A DNA stretch of 64,000 nt from Microbacterium thalassium (GCF_014208045.1 NZ_JACHML010000001.1:62001-126000), one strand, 5' to 3'. Positions 43,467 through 53,325 are shown, counted from the stretch's first letter. Numbers and translations: made by a program. The notes: generated by a model from the sequence alone, not told the origin.

Positions 43467-43955
43467 TCAATGTGGTCCGACCACATTCTCCGGCGTCTTG
43501 CCGCCGAACGCCAGGCGCCCGAGAACCACGACCTGCGCGATCACAGAGATCGTGGTCACCACCATCACGAAGCCCAGGAATCCGCGCATGAACAGCTCCC
43601 AGTCCAGGCCCCGACCGAACTCCAGCACGCCGAAGTCGAACGGGAAGACCTCCCACAGCTGCAGCGCCACGGCGAACGCCAGCACCGCCGTCACGATGTC
43701 CCCCACCGCTCTCAGCGCACGGCTGTCCACGAGGGCGTTGAGGAGGTTCACGACGATGCCGGCGATCAGCGAGCCGACGAAGACCGGCAGCACCGCCACC
43801 GCGTCCGGCGTCAGGATGGGGACCGCCTCCCACCCGGGCCACACGAGCGTGAGCCAGAGCAGGATGACGTTGACCAGGACCGCGAGCCCGAACCCGACGC
43901 GGCGCATCGCAGACGCCGCGAATCGGCGGGTCGCCGCATCCGCCTCCGTGGACAT
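43467..43955 (-). CDS. four-helix membrane protein of unknown function
   Basis: 162 residues with four hydrophobic segments (VGFGLAVLVNVILLWLTLVW, VAVLPVFVGSLIAGIVVNLL, two more). I recognise no family. It starts at ATG 43955, 15 bp downstream of the DUF805 gene on the same strand, so probably the same operon. Confidence 0.65.
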   Translation of the reverse strand: MSTEADAATRRFAASAMRRVGFGLAVLVNVILLWLTLVWPGWEAVPILTPDAVAVLPVFVGSLIAGIVVNLLNALVDSRALRAVGDIVTAVLAFAVALQLWEVFPFDFGVLEFGRGLDWELFMRGFLGFVMVVTTISVIAQVVVLGRLAFGGKTPENVVGPH

Positions 43956-43970
43956 GCCGACCTCGGCCGC

Positions 43971-44516
43971 TCAGGAGCCCGGCGCCGGCGGTGGCGTCGG
44001 ACCGGCCGGCGGCGTCTGCGCGGGCGGCGTCGCGGCAGCGGGCGGCGTGCCCGTGGGCGCAGCGCCGGGGGTTCCACCCGCCTGCGGCGGTGGCGCGTAC
44101 CCCTGCGGAGGCGCGTATCCCTGAGGGGCGTATCCCTGCGGCTGGGCGTAGCCGTACGACGCCGGGGCGACCTGCGTCGGCTTCGCGCACAGCACGATGA
44201 GCACGATGACGCCGGCGAGCGGCAGCAGGAACCAGAACACGTGGCCCCAGCCGTAGCCGGCGTCGCGCAGCCGCCGCACGGTGACCGCGAGGCTCGGCAG
44301 CAACGTCGCCAGCGCCCACAGCCCCGACAGCGTCGTGGTCGTCAGGGCCAGCTGCCCCGAATCGTCCACGGTGATCATCGGCAGCTGGATCGCGCCCAGC
44401 CCCGCCGACACCAGGAACGTGAACAGCACCCACCACCAGAACTCCGGACGGGTGGCCCGTCCCGAGAACTCCGCGTACTTGGTGAAGACCGTCTTGATGG
44501 ACTCGCCGAATGACAT
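43971..44516 (-). CDS. DUF805 membrane protein with Pro/Gly/Tyr-rich tail
   Basis: 181 residues. The DUF805 signature is clear: FSGRATRPEFWWWVLF and RRLRDAGYGWGHVFWFLLP. Four helices, then about 75 residues of low-complexity repeats (QGYAPP-like, then Pro/Ala/Thr). Role unknown in the family; the tail may mediate cell-envelope interactions. Confidence 0.85.
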   Translation of the reverse strand: MSFGESIKTVFTKYAEFSGRATRPEFWWWVLFTFLVSAGLGAIQLPMITVDDSGQLALTTTTLSGLWALATLLPSLAVTVRRLRDAGYGWGHVFWFLLPLAGVIVLIVLCAKPTQVAPASYGYAQPQGYAPQGYAPPQGYAPPPQAGGTPGAAPTGTPPAAATPPAQTPPAGPTPPPAPGS

Positions 44517-44616
44517 GATCCGCCTCCTGACCGGAGAGTCTGAGCGGATGCCCCAGGCACCCGACTGCGACCCTGCTCCCCCGGCGGCGTCGGCGACAGT
44601 GCCAGAGGTCCCGTCG

Positions 44617-46548
44617 TCACCCGACCGTCTGCGGCGCTCGGCCGATGGTCTCCACGAGCGCGTCCAGCACCGCGGGATCCTCGATCGTCGCCGGGATCCG
44701 GTACGGCTCGCCGTCCACGATCTGCCTCATGGTCTTGCGCAGGATCTTGCCCGAGCGCGTCTTGGGCAGCCGCTCGAGGATCGTCACATCGCGGAACGCG
44801 GCCACGGGTCCGATGTGCTCGCGGACGAGCGCCACGAGCTCCGCCTCGAGCTGATCGTGATCGACGTGCTCATGGGCCTTGAGGGTGACGAAGCCGGCCG
44901 CGCGCTGCCCCTTGAGGTGATCCCGGATGCCGATGACGGCGCATTCCGCGACCGCGTGGTGCATCGTCAGCACCTCTTCTAGGGATCCCGTCGACAGCCG
45001 GTGGCCGGCGACGTTGATGACGTCGTCGGTGCGGCCCATGACGAACACATAGCCGTCCGGGTCGATGTGCCCGGCATCCCCCGTCGCATAGAAGCCCGGG
45101 AATGCCGACAGGTACCCGTCGCGGTATCGCTGCGCGTCGCCCCAGATGCCCGTGAGCGTCCCCGGCGGCAGCGGCAGACGCAGCGCGATGTTGCCCTCGG
45201 GCGACGAGCCGTCGGGTCCGGTTCCGGTGATGTCGCGACCCGAGCCGTCGAGGATGCGCACGTCGTAGCCGGGCATCGGGAGCGCGGTCGACCCCGCGCG
45301 GGTCTCGAGCCGCTCGAGACCGACCGGCACGGCGCAGATCGGCCAGCCCGTCTCGGTCTGCCACCAGTGGTCGACGATGGGAACGCCCAGCCCGTCGTTC
45401 GCCCAGTGCCACGTCTCGGGGTCGAGCCGCTCGCCGGCGAGGAACAGCGTCTCGAGGCCGTCCAGGGCGCCCTCGGGCAGCTCCTCGAGGTCGGGGTCGA
45501 CGCGTCGGATGGCGCGCAGCGCGGTGGGTGCGGTGAACATCGTCTTGACGCCGTGGTCGCGCACGACGCGCCAGAACTCGCCGGCATCCGGCGTTCCCAC
45601 CGGCTTGCCCTCGAACAGCACCGTCGTCCCGCCCGCGATGAGCGGGCCGTAGACGATGAACGAGTGCCCGACGACCCATCCCACATCGGAGGCGGTGAAC
45701 ATGGTGTCGCCGGGCCCGATGTCGTAGATGTTGCGCATGGCCCACGCGAGCGCGACGGCGTACCCGCCGGTGTCGCGCACGACTCCCTTGGGGCTGCCGG
45801 TGGTGCCGGAGGTGTAGAGGATGTAGAGCGGGTCGTGCGCGACGACGGGCACCGGCGCCGCAGGCTGCGCCTGCGCGACCCGATCGTCCCAGTCGAGCCA
45901 GTCGACGCCGTCGACCGTGTCCTGCATGTCGGCGGCGGAGCCGGGGACGGCGGCGCGGTCGCGCACCACGACGGTGCCCACGATGCCGGGCGCGGCTTCG
46001 AGGGCCTTGCGCACGATCGGCAGATACTCGACGGCGCGTCCCGGCTCGAGCCCGCCGGAGGCGGTGACGATGACCGACGGACGGGCGTCGGCGATGCGCA
46101 CGGCGAGCTCGGATGCCGCGAACCCGCCGAACACGACGGAGTGGATCGCCCCGAGGCGCGCGCACGCCAGCATCGCCATGACGGCCTCGGGAGTCATGGG
46201 CAGATAGATCAGCACGCGGTCGCCCCGGCCGACGCCGAGGCTCTGCAGCATGCCCGCCACTTCGGCCACGCGGTCCCGGAGCTCGCGGTACGTGTACGCC
46301 TTGTGCGTCCCCGTCATCGCCGAGTGATAGCGCAGCGCGATGTTCTCGCCGCGGCCCGCGTCAACATGCCGGTCGAGCGCGTTGTCGCTCATGTTCAGGG
46401 CGGCGTCCGGGAACCACCGGCCCTCGGCATCGCCGTCGTGGGCCCGGCTCGGCGGCACCGTCCACGTGACGGCGCTCGCGGCGTCCAGCCAGAAGCCCTC
46501 CGGGTCGTCCATGCTGCGTCGCCACTGCGTCGCGTATTCGTCGGCCAT
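44617..46548 (-). CDS. prpE: propionyl-CoA synthetase-like acyl-CoA ligase
   Basis: 643 residues. The ACAS_N start (YATQWRRSMDDPEGFW) leads to AMP-binding motifs YTSGTTGSPKGVV, WWQTETGWP and YATGDAGHIDPDGY..GR, with the C-terminal acylation-regulated lysine in PKTRSGKILRK. Length and the DDVINVAGHRLSTG hinge fit PrpE or acetyl-CoA synthetase; PrpE is preferred, and the substrate needs an assay. ATG 46548 follows GAGGGGGA. Confidence 0.82.
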   Translation of the reverse strand: MADEYATQWRRSMDDPEGFWLDAASAVTWTVPPSRAHDGDAEGRWFPDAALNMSDNALDRHVDAGRGENIALRYHSAMTGTHKAYTYRELRDRVAEVAGMLQSLGVGRGDRVLIYLPMTPEAVMAMLACARLGAIHSVVFGGFAASELAVRIADARPSVIVTASGGLEPGRAVEYLPIVRKALEAAPGIVGTVVVRDRAAVPGSAADMQDTVDGVDWLDWDDRVAQAQPAAPVPVVAHDPLYILYTSGTTGSPKGVVRDTGGYAVALAWAMRNIYDIGPGDTMFTASDVGWVVGHSFIVYGPLIAGGTTVLFEGKPVGTPDAGEFWRVVRDHGVKTMFTAPTALRAIRRVDPDLEELPEGALDGLETLFLAGERLDPETWHWANDGLGVPIVDHWWQTETGWPICAVPVGLERLETRAGSTALPMPGYDVRILDGSGRDITGTGPDGSSPEGNIALRLPLPPGTLTGIWGDAQRYRDGYLSAFPGFYATGDAGHIDPDGYVFVMGRTDDVINVAGHRLSTGSLEEVLTMHHAVAECAVIGIRDHLKGQRAAGFVTLKAHEHVDHDQLEAELVALVREHIGPVAAFRDVTILERLPKTRSGKILRKTMRQIVDGEPYRIPATIEDPAVLDALVETIGRAPQTVG

Positions 46549-46675
46549 GCTTCCCCCTCGAAACAGATGTGCGATCGACCTCGACCGCACGGCGTGGCAC
46601 GACGCTAGCCCGGCCGCCGACGCCCGCGGCACCCCCGAAAGGAGGGAGCGCACGGGTCCAGCCGGTCGTGTCGCG

Positions 46676-47635
46676 CTACTCCGGCGCGACGCGCACGACG
46701 ACCTTGCCGAGCGCGTGCCCCTCGCCGTGGTGGCTCAGCGCGGCGGCGATGTCGCCGAGGCCGAACTCGCTGTCGATGCGGATGCCGACATCGCCGGCGA
46801 CGCAGGCGGCGGCGACGGGCTCGAAGTGCTCGGGCCCCTCGCCGACGGCGAGGATGCCGATCCTCCGTCCCGACACCGCGCCGATGAGGGTCCCGAGCGT
46901 GAGCGCGCGCAGGAGCGCACGGGTGGTCCCGCCCACCATGAAGAAGCGCCCGCCCGGTGCGAGCGCGCGTCGGTAGGCGAACATCGACCGGCGCGCGACC
47001 ATGTCGATGATCACGTCGTACGGCCCGCTGCGGGTGTAGTCGGTCGTGCGGTAGTCGATCACGTCGTCGGCGCCGAGGGACTGCATGAACGCGAGCTTCT
47101 CGCCGTTGTCGACCGCGGTGACGTGCATGCCCGCAGCCGTCGCGAGCTGGATCAGGAACATCCCCGAGCCGCCGCCGGCGCCGTTGACGAGCATGCGGTC
47201 ACCCGGCCTCCCGCGTGCGACGCCGTGCTGCGCGATCGCGCCCGCCTGCGGAATCGTTGACGCTTCGGCGAACGACAGCTCGGCCGGCTTGGCCGCGAGC
47301 TCCGACTCGTGGGCCACCGCGTACTCGGCGAAGCCGCCCTTTCGCTGCAGGATGTCGCCGTAGACGGCGTCTCCGACGGCGAAGCGGCTGACACCGGGCC
47401 CGACGGCGACGACCTCCCCCGCAATGTCGGAGCCGAGGATGCGCCGACCTGGCCGGAACAGGCCGCTCGTGCGCGCGTAGGCGGGCGAGCCGCGCAGGGT
47501 CTCCCAGTCGCTCAGGTTCACCGACGTCGCGACGACGCGCACCAGCACCTCGCCCGCGGCGGGCACGGGCACCGGCACCTCTTCGATCCTCAGCTCGTCG
47601 ACGGTCCCGTAGCGCTCGTACACGGCGGCCTTCAT
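46676..47635 (-). CDS. zinc-independent MDR-family NAD(P)-dependent oxidoreductase
   Basis: 319 residues, quinone oxidoreductase-like. GroES-like N-terminus, LGSDIAGEVVAVGPGVSRFAVGD, then Rossmann VNGAGGGSGMFLIQLA. The structural zinc cysteines of alcohol dehydrogenases are absent. ATG 47635 (GTG 47644 possible); TAGCGT upstream suggests a leaderless mRNA. Confidence 0.85.
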   Translation of the reverse strand: MKAAVYERYGTVDELRIEEVPVPVPAAGEVLVRVVATSVNLSDWETLRGSPAYARTSGLFRPGRRILGSDIAGEVVAVGPGVSRFAVGDAVYGDILQRKGGFAEYAVAHESELAAKPAELSFAEASTIPQAGAIAQHGVARGRPGDRMLVNGAGGGSGMFLIQLATAAGMHVTAVDNGEKLAFMQSLGADDVIDYRTTDYTRSGPYDVIIDMVARRSMFAYRRALAPGGRFFMVGGTTRALLRALTLGTLIGAVSGRRIGILAVGEGPEHFEPVAAACVAGDVGIRIDSEFGLGDIAAALSHHGEGHALGKVVVRVAPE

Positions 47636-47680
47636 GCCGCCCACGCTAGGGCCAGGCGACGACCGGTGTCACGCGAAGAC

Positions 47681-47712
47681 GGGCCCGCATTCCCCGGGCG
47701 GGGACGCGGGCC
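47681..47712. terminator. terminator of the YhgE-like gene
   Basis: GGGCCCGC and CCCCG face CGGGG and GCGGGCCC around a short loop, immediately downstream of the stop at 47724 in the minus direction. Confidence 0.6.
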
Positions 47713-47723
47713 CTCTCGCAGCA

Positions 47724-48905
47724 TCAGACGGTGAGCGGATGCTCGGCCGCCGTCTCACCGGCGGCGAGGCGGCGCGCCGGCAGGTCGACCAGCGTCAGCG
47801 CGAGGCCCACGACGGTCCAGGTGGCCAGCACGAGCCAGGGGAAGGTCGCGTCGGCGGCCGGGAAGTACGACAGGTCGCGGATGAGCGTCGCCGCGGCCCC
47901 CGGCGGCAGCCACTGGCCGAATGCGCCCCACGGCGCGGCGATGAACTCGACCGGGACCGCTGCGGCGGACAACGGGTTGGCGACGAGCATCATGAACGCT
48001 GCGCCGAGCCCGACGCCTGCCGGCCCGATCAGACCCGCCAGTCCCGTGATGGTGCTCGAGATCGCCGCGATCGCCAGCGCGATCGCCGACGCGTTGAGCC
48101 AGTAGCTCCCCTGCAGCGCGCCGTACGCGCCCTGCAGGATGCCGGCGATGAGCAGTCCCGCCGCGGGCGCGTAGATCGCGACGCCGACGACACGGCGAAG
48201 GCCGCCGCCCTTCACGGCGAGAGTGAGCGCGATCCCGCCGATCATTCCGCCGATGACCATCGGGAACATCGCGGCCGACAGGCCCGCACCGCGCGGGTCG
48301 GTGTCGGCGAGGGGCACGACGTCGGTGACCTCGACCGTCACGACCGGGATCGTGATCGGCGCGGCATCCGCGTCATCGCCGGGCATCTGGGGCGTCTGCC
48401 CGCTCAGCGCCGCCTGGACGGCGGCCTGGATGGCGGCGGCGACCTTCTCGGCGAACGACTGCTGCATCGTGGCGAGGTTCTCTTCGACGGTCGCGCGGAT
48501 CTGCGCGTCGATCTGCGCCTGCTGCTCGCTCGCCAGCCCCTGCAGCAGCTGGGCGACGGCGGGGCTTGCGGCGGTCGCGATGAGCACCTCGGGCGCCTCG
48601 CCCTGTTCGGCGGGCAGCACGACCGCGCCGTAGACCTCGCGCTCCTCGATCGCGGTGACCGCCGCGTCACGGTCCTCGTACTCGGTGAGCGCGATCGCGC
48701 CCTCGGACTGCTCGTCGACGTTGTCGGAGATCTGGTCGAGCTGCTCGGCCGAGGCGACGACGCCGATCGGCAGGTCGTGAGGATCGGCGGTGACCGCCGG
48801 CCACGAGAAGGCGAGAAGCACGACGCCGACGATGAGCGAGACGCCGATCGCGATGATCGGCACGCGCCACCACGGGGTGCGCTCGAGTTCCTGAGGTGCG
48901 TCCAT
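47724..48905 (-). CDS. YhgE/Pip-like ABC-2-type membrane protein
   Basis: 393 residues: an N-terminal helix (IIAIGVSLIVGVVLLAFSW), an extracytoplasmic domain with an Ala/Gln-rich helical segment (about 130-185), and six C-terminal helices, the plan of YhgE/Pip proteins related to phage-infection proteins and ABC-2 permeases. Divergent from a TetR gene with a palindrome between them. Substrate unknown. Confidence 0.75.
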   Translation of the reverse strand: MDAPQELERTPWWRVPIIAIGVSLIVGVVLLAFSWPAVTADPHDLPIGVVASAEQLDQISDNVDEQSEGAIALTEYEDRDAAVTAIEEREVYGAVVLPAEQGEAPEVLIATAASPAVAQLLQGLASEQQAQIDAQIRATVEENLATMQQSFAEKVAAAIQAAVQAALSGQTPQMPGDDADAAPITIPVVTVEVTDVVPLADTDPRGAGLSAAMFPMVIGGMIGGIALTLAVKGGGLRRVVGVAIYAPAAGLLIAGILQGAYGALQGSYWLNASAIALAIAAISSTITGLAGLIGPAGVGLGAAFMMLVANPLSAAAVPVEFIAAPWGAFGQWLPPGAAATLIRDLSYFPAADATFPWLVLATWTVVGLALTLVDLPARRLAAGETAAEHPLTV

Positions 48906-48923
48906 GATGCGGCTCCTTGGCAA

Positions 48924-48937
48924 AACGAATGTTCGTT
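48924..48937. promoter_or_regulatory. TetR operator (AACGAA palindrome)
   Basis: AACGAATGTTCGTT, a perfect AACGAA/TTCGTT inverted repeat with 2-bp spacer, between the divergent YhgE-like and TetR genes. Confidence 0.7.
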
Positions 48938-48983
48938 CTTTATTGTGGGAGTCGCGACTACGCTTGTCAATCGGGGGGTGCGG

Positions 48984-49571
48984 ATGCCGAAGATCAGCGA
49001 GGCGCGGCGCGAGGCGCGGCGCGGTGAGATCCTCGACGCGGCGCTGCGCTGCTTCACGCGGTCGGGCTACCAGAAGACCTCGATGGCCGACATCATCGCC
49101 GAGTCCGGCCTGTCCGCCGGAGCGATCTACCTCTACTTCTCGAGCAAGGCCGATCTCGTCCGCGCCGTCGCCGCCCGGGTACTGGACACCCGCCGGATCG
49201 AGATCGAGGCCGCCGGCGCCGACGGGCCCGTCTCGCCCGCCGCGATCGTGCGCATCATCGCCGAGGGCGTGCGGGCGGGCGCGCCGCTGCCGGTTCTCGT
49301 GCAGGTCTGGGGCGAGGCGACCACCGACGACGCGCTGCGCGAGCGCATGCAGGAGACGGTCGGGCATATGCGGTCGACCATCCGCGATGCGCTCGAACGG
49401 TGGGCACGAGCGCAGCCGGAGCGCGAGGCGACCGCGGGCGAGTGGGCGGACCTCGTCGCTCCCGTCGTCGTCGGCATGCTCCCGGGGTTCATCCTGCAAT
49501 GCGCCCTCGTCGACGGGTTCGACCAGGAGAAGTACCTGCGCGGCCTCGACGGGCTGCTGCCCACCGGCTGA
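48984..49571 (+). CDS. TetR-family regulator
   Basis: 195 residues. HTH in RRGEILDAALRCFTRSGYQKTSMADIIAESGLSAGAIYLYFSSK. ATG 48984 used (GTG 48978 possible). Likely represses the divergent YhgE-like gene through the palindrome at 48924. Confidence 0.87.
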   Translation: MPKISEARREARRGEILDAALRCFTRSGYQKTSMADIIAESGLSAGAIYLYFSSKADLVRAVAARVLDTRRIEIEAAGADGPVSPAAIVRIIAEGVRAGAPLPVLVQVWGEATTDDALRERMQETVGHMRSTIRDALERWARAQPEREATAGEWADLVAPVVVGMLPGFILQCALVDGFDQEKYLRGLDGLLPTG

Positions 49572-49600
49572 CCCCGCCCGTGCGCGATATCCTCGGGCCG

Positions 49601-50134
49601 ATGAGAATCGAGGATGCCGTCTCCGAGGACGCTCCGGCGCTGGCGGAGCTCGCGGCCCGGACGTTCCCCCTCGCGTGTCCGCCGCACATCTCAGCAGACG
49701 CGATCGCCTCGTTCATCGCGGCGCACCTGACCGCCGCGGCCTTCGCCGGCTACCTGGACGACCCGGCCTACGACGTGCTGGCGGCATGGGAGGACGACGG
49801 ACGCCTCGGGGGGTACGCCCTGTCGGTCCGCCGCGACCCGCCCGCCGACATCGCACGACTGCTGCCGCCCGGCCCGGTCACCGAGCTGAGCAAGCTGTAC
49901 GTCCGCCCCGAGGCCCACGGCGGGGGCGCGGCCCGGCTTCTGCTGGACGCCGTGGTCGAACGCGCGCGCTCCGCGGGCACCGCGACGGTCTGGCTCGGCA
50001 CCAACCGGGAGAACCACCGGGCGCGGCGCTTCTACGAACGTGAGGGCTTCGCCCTCGCCGGCCCGAGGCGCTTCCTCGTCGGCGACCGCTGGGAGGACGA
50101 CGTCGTCTACACGCGCATCATCCCCGAGCCGTAG
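49601..50134 (+). CDS. GNAT-family N-acetyltransferase
   Basis: 177 residues. The acetyl-CoA loop is LYVRPEAHGGGAARLLLDA (about 105-123), with NHRARRFYEREGF at the C-terminal side. Resembles small-molecule acetyltransferases with RimI-like folds; acceptor unknown. It starts 30 bp after the TetR stop, possibly one transcript. Confidence 0.87.
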   Translation: MRIEDAVSEDAPALAELAARTFPLACPPHISADAIASFIAAHLTAAAFAGYLDDPAYDVLAAWEDDGRLGGYALSVRRDPPADIARLLPPGPVTELSKLYVRPEAHGGGAARLLLDAVVERARSAGTATVWLGTNRENHRARRFYEREGFALAGPRRFLVGDRWEDDVVYTRIIPEP

Positions 50135-50152
50135 CCGTCGTCGCCCGCCGTC

Positions 50153-51097
50153 TCACCCCGCGGTGCGACCGGCGGCGACGGGGATCCGCGCCTCGGCGGG
50201 AGCGTGCCCGCCGCCTGCTCCCGAAGCCGCCGGGCTGAGCGCCACGGCGATCCCGAGCAGCAGCGACGACCCCACCACGAGCCAGATCCCGATGACGGCC
50301 GGGAGCGAAGCCGCCGTGGCCTCGAGCGCCGCGAAGGGCACGCGGCTCGTGGCCATCCCGATCCACATCACGGCGTACAGGTACGACAGGCTCCCTGCGA
50401 CCGCGACGGGCGTCCAGCCGAGGGCGCCCAGCGCGCGCACTCGCAGGCAGACGACGCCGACGACGGCGAGGAGGATCGGCAGAGCGACGAACCCGATGCC
50501 GAACGCCACCGAAGAGATCTGCCCCGCGATGCGGTGGTCCGGCCACCAGACGGTCGTCGCCTCCCAATAGCCGGCCGCGCCTGCGACGAGGAACGTCGCG
50601 CCTGCGACGACGATCGCGACGCGCAGGCCGGTGCGCACGCCGGCTCGCGCACGGGGCATCCGCGCGACGATCCCCAGAAGTCCGATCGTGATGGCGATCG
50701 AACAGACCAACGCGATCGTCGTATGGACGCCCGGCAGCTCCGACGAGAGTCCGATCGCACCGCCGACGGCGGTGACGCCGTCCCAGAAGGCGACGCTGCT
50801 GAAGCTGGCGACGAGGATCGGCACTCCCAGCGCCAGGGCGATCCCGTATCCGATTCCCGAACCGTTGAGTCTCATCGCCGGCTCTCCTCTCATGTGCTCC
50901 TTCGCGGAGTTCACCGCGAGGTCTGCGGCGATCCGCAGCCGTGCGGCGAGCACCGCCGCCGAGCCCCGGCGGCGCGCGTCGCGGATCATGTCTCGCGCAA
51001 GCAGGCGCATCTCGTCGCCGTACTCGCCGCGGAACGCCGCCGGATAGCTGCGCAGCGCCAGGTCGACCAGCGCACCCTCGCGCACGCCGCCGTTCAT
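50153..51097 (-). CDS. membrane protein co-encoded with PadR
   Basis: 314 residues. The N-terminal cytoplasmic part (YPAAFRGEYGDEMRLLARDMIRDA) is the short motif common to PadR-linked permease-like proteins; eight hydrophobic segments follow. ATG 51097 overlaps the PadR stop (ATGA), indicating a coupled regulator-target pair. Confidence 0.75.
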   Translation of the reverse strand: MNGGVREGALVDLALRSYPAAFRGEYGDEMRLLARDMIRDARRRGSAAVLAARLRIAADLAVNSAKEHMRGEPAMRLNGSGIGYGIALALGVPILVASFSSVAFWDGVTAVGGAIGLSSELPGVHTTIALVCSIAITIGLLGIVARMPRARAGVRTGLRVAIVVAGATFLVAGAAGYWEATTVWWPDHRIAGQISSVAFGIGFVALPILLAVVGVVCLRVRALGALGWTPVAVAGSLSYLYAVMWIGMATSRVPFAALEATAASLPAVIGIWLVVGSSLLLGIAVALSPAASGAGGGHAPAEARIPVAAGRTAG

Positions 51098-51462
51098 GTC
51101 GTCAGCCCCCATTCGGGCAGCAGGCGCTTGAGCGCGGCCTGCCGGGCCAGAGCAGACACCCGGGCCGCTTCGGCGGCCGCGACGCGCTCGCCGAACGCCG
51201 TGATGCGGTAGGAGCGGCGCCGCTCCTCGCCGAGCTCCGGGTCCACGCGCGCGTCGGTCTCCTCGATGAGCCCGAGTCCCCGCATCCGCTTGATGGCGCC
51301 GTAGAGCGTTCCCGGCACGAGGACCACGTCCCCGTCGGTGCGCTCGCGCACCTCCTGCATGATGGCGTACCCGTGCCGCTCGCCGTCGGCGAGCGAGAGC
51401 AGGATGTGGAAGACCGGCTCGGTCAGGGGAAGCAGGTCCTTCGGTTCGTTGTGGGCGCCCAT
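51094..51462 (-). CDS. PadR-family transcriptional regulator
   Basis: 122 residues. Winged helix FHILLSLADGERHGYAIMQEV, LVPGTLYGAIKRMRGLGLIEE, RRRSYRITAFGE. ATG 51462 with AAGGAA upstream. TGTATCG (51477-51483) and CGATACA (51504-51510) form an inverted repeat just upstream, probably its own operator. Confidence 0.88.
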   Translation of the reverse strand: MGAHNEPKDLLPLTEPVFHILLSLADGERHGYAIMQEVRERTDGDVVLVPGTLYGAIKRMRGLGLIEETDARVDPELGEERRRSYRITAFGERVAAAEAARVSALARQAALKRLLPEWGLTT

Positions 51463-51476
51463 GGTTCCTTCTGCGG

Positions 51477-51510
51477 TGTATCGCGTTCCTGTATATCGCC
51501 ACACGATACA
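51477..51510. promoter_or_regulatory. PadR operator candidate
   Basis: Inverted TGTATCG...CGATACA with a central TGTATATCG, 15 bp upstream of padR and in the gap to the divergent SulP gene. Confidence 0.5.
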
Positions 51511-51572
51511 TCGGCTAGCGACTTATGACAAGACCCTCGCGTCGTGGGCGAGGATGTCGGCAGGAGGCAGCG

Positions 51573-53303
51573 ATGACGACGTCCGGGATCGCCCGGTGGG
51601 TGCCGGGCCTCGCCGTGGCCCGCGAGTACCGGCGCGCCTGGCTGTGGCCCGACATCCGCGCCGGCATCGTCGTCACGGCGCTACTGATCCCCGCGGGGAT
51701 GGGATACGCGCAGGTCGCGGGACTGCCGCCCGAGACCGGCCTCTACGCCACGATCGTCCCCCTCATCGCGTACGCGGTGTTCGGCCCGTCCCGCATCATG
51801 GTGCTCGGACCGGATTCCGCACTGGTCCCGATCATCGGCGCGGCGATACTGCCCCTGGCTCTCGGCGACTCGCAGCGGGCCGTCGCGCTCGCGGGGCTGC
51901 TGGCGATCATGGTGGGTGCGATGATGCTGCTCGGCGGCATCCTCCGGCTCGGCTTCGTCACCGACCTGCTGTCCAAGCCCATCCGCGTCGGCTACATCAA
52001 CGCGATCGCGGTGATCGTGCTCATCTCGCAGATCCCCAAGACGCTGGGGTTCGACGTGGACGCGGACGGCAGCTGGCGCACGATCGTCGCGATCGGCGAA
52101 GGGATCGCGACCGGCGGCATCGAGCCCCTCGCCGCGGCGTTCGGCGTGGGCTCGCTCGCGGTGATCCTCGTCATGAGGTGGCTGCGCTCCCCCGTACCCG
52201 GAGTCCTCGTGGTCGTCGTGGTGAGCATGATCCTCACGTGGGCGCTCTCCCTCGCGGACGCGATCGCGGTCGTCGGCCCGCTGCCGCAGGGCCTTCCCGC
52301 ACCCGCGCTCTCGGGACTGGAGTGGGGGGACGTCGTCCCCCTCATCGCCCCGGCCGCCGGCATCGCACTCGTGGCGTTCACCGACAGCGCGGTGCTGTCG
52401 CGGACCTACGCGGCCAAGCGGGGCGAGACGGTCAGCGGCAGCGGCGAGCTGCGCGGGATCGGAATCGCCAACATCGCCGGCGGTCTCTTCGGAGGATTCG
52501 CCGTATCCGGATCCTCGTCGCGCACGCCGGTCGCCGACCACGCAGGTTCGCGCACGCAGCTGACCGGCGTCGTGGGCGCGATCCTGATCATCGTCTTCAT
52601 CCTGGTCGCCCCCGGACTGACCACATACCTGCCGTCGGCGACCCTGGGAGCCGTCGTCATCGCCGCGGCGCTCAGCCTGATCGACCTGCCGGGGCTCGTC
52701 TCGCTGTGGCGCATGGACAAGCTGGACGCTGGACTGTCGCTCGCGGCCTTCGCGGGCGTCCTCATCGTCGGCGTGCTCGAGGGCATCGTCGTGGCGATCA
52801 TGCTGTCGCTGCTGGCGTTCTTCGCCCGCTCGTGGCGTCCGTACCGCGCCGAGCTCGGGCGCGTGCCCGGTCTGCGCGGCTACCACGACCTGTCGCGCTA
52901 CCCCGAGCGCGGCGAGCGAATCCCGGGCATCGTCATCGTCCGCTTCGACGCCCCGCTCTTCTTCGCGAACGGCGGCTCGTTCGACGACTGGGTGCGCTCG
53001 CGCGTCGCCGCACGCGACGACGAGGTGTCGACCGTGATCCTGGCGGCGGAACCGATCACCGACATCGACACGACGGCCATCGACGAGCTCGTCGAACTCG
53101 ATGACTACCTCGCCGGCCGCGGCATCCGCCTGGTCTTCGCCGAGATGAAGGACCCGGTGCGCGACGTCCTGCGCCAGTACGGCATGAGCGAGAGGTTCCC
53201 GTCCGACCACTTCAAGCCGACCGTCGGCGCGGCCGTCGACGAGGTCACGGGCACGCTGCGTGGCGACCTCGAGGGCACCGAATGGGACGACACGGACAGC
53301 TGA
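51573..53303 (+). CDS. SulP-family anion transporter with STAS domain
   Basis: 576 residues. The sulfate-transporter core (about 15-420) has PAGMGYAQVAGLPPETGLYA and GSSSRTPVADHAGSRTQ; the C-terminal STAS domain (about 440-560) has LAAEPITDIDTTAIDEL. Candidates are sulfate, bicarbonate or other anions. ATG 51573 with AGGAGG. Confidence 0.88.
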   Translation: MTTSGIARWVPGLAVAREYRRAWLWPDIRAGIVVTALLIPAGMGYAQVAGLPPETGLYATIVPLIAYAVFGPSRIMVLGPDSALVPIIGAAILPLALGDSQRAVALAGLLAIMVGAMMLLGGILRLGFVTDLLSKPIRVGYINAIAVIVLISQIPKTLGFDVDADGSWRTIVAIGEGIATGGIEPLAAAFGVGSLAVILVMRWLRSPVPGVLVVVVVSMILTWALSLADAIAVVGPLPQGLPAPALSGLEWGDVVPLIAPAAGIALVAFTDSAVLSRTYAAKRGETVSGSGELRGIGIANIAGGLFGGFAVSGSSSRTPVADHAGSRTQLTGVVGAILIIVFILVAPGLTTYLPSATLGAVVIAAALSLIDLPGLVSLWRMDKLDAGLSLAAFAGVLIVGVLEGIVVAIMLSLLAFFARSWRPYRAELGRVPGLRGYHDLSRYPERGERIPGIVIVRFDAPLFFANGGSFDDWVRSRVAARDDEVSTVILAAEPITDIDTTAIDELVELDDYLAGRGIRLVFAEMKDPVRDVLRQYGMSERFPSDHFKPTVGAAVDEVTGTLRGDLEGTEWDDTDS

Positions 53304-53325
53304 CCCGACCCCGGGAATACGCCGC

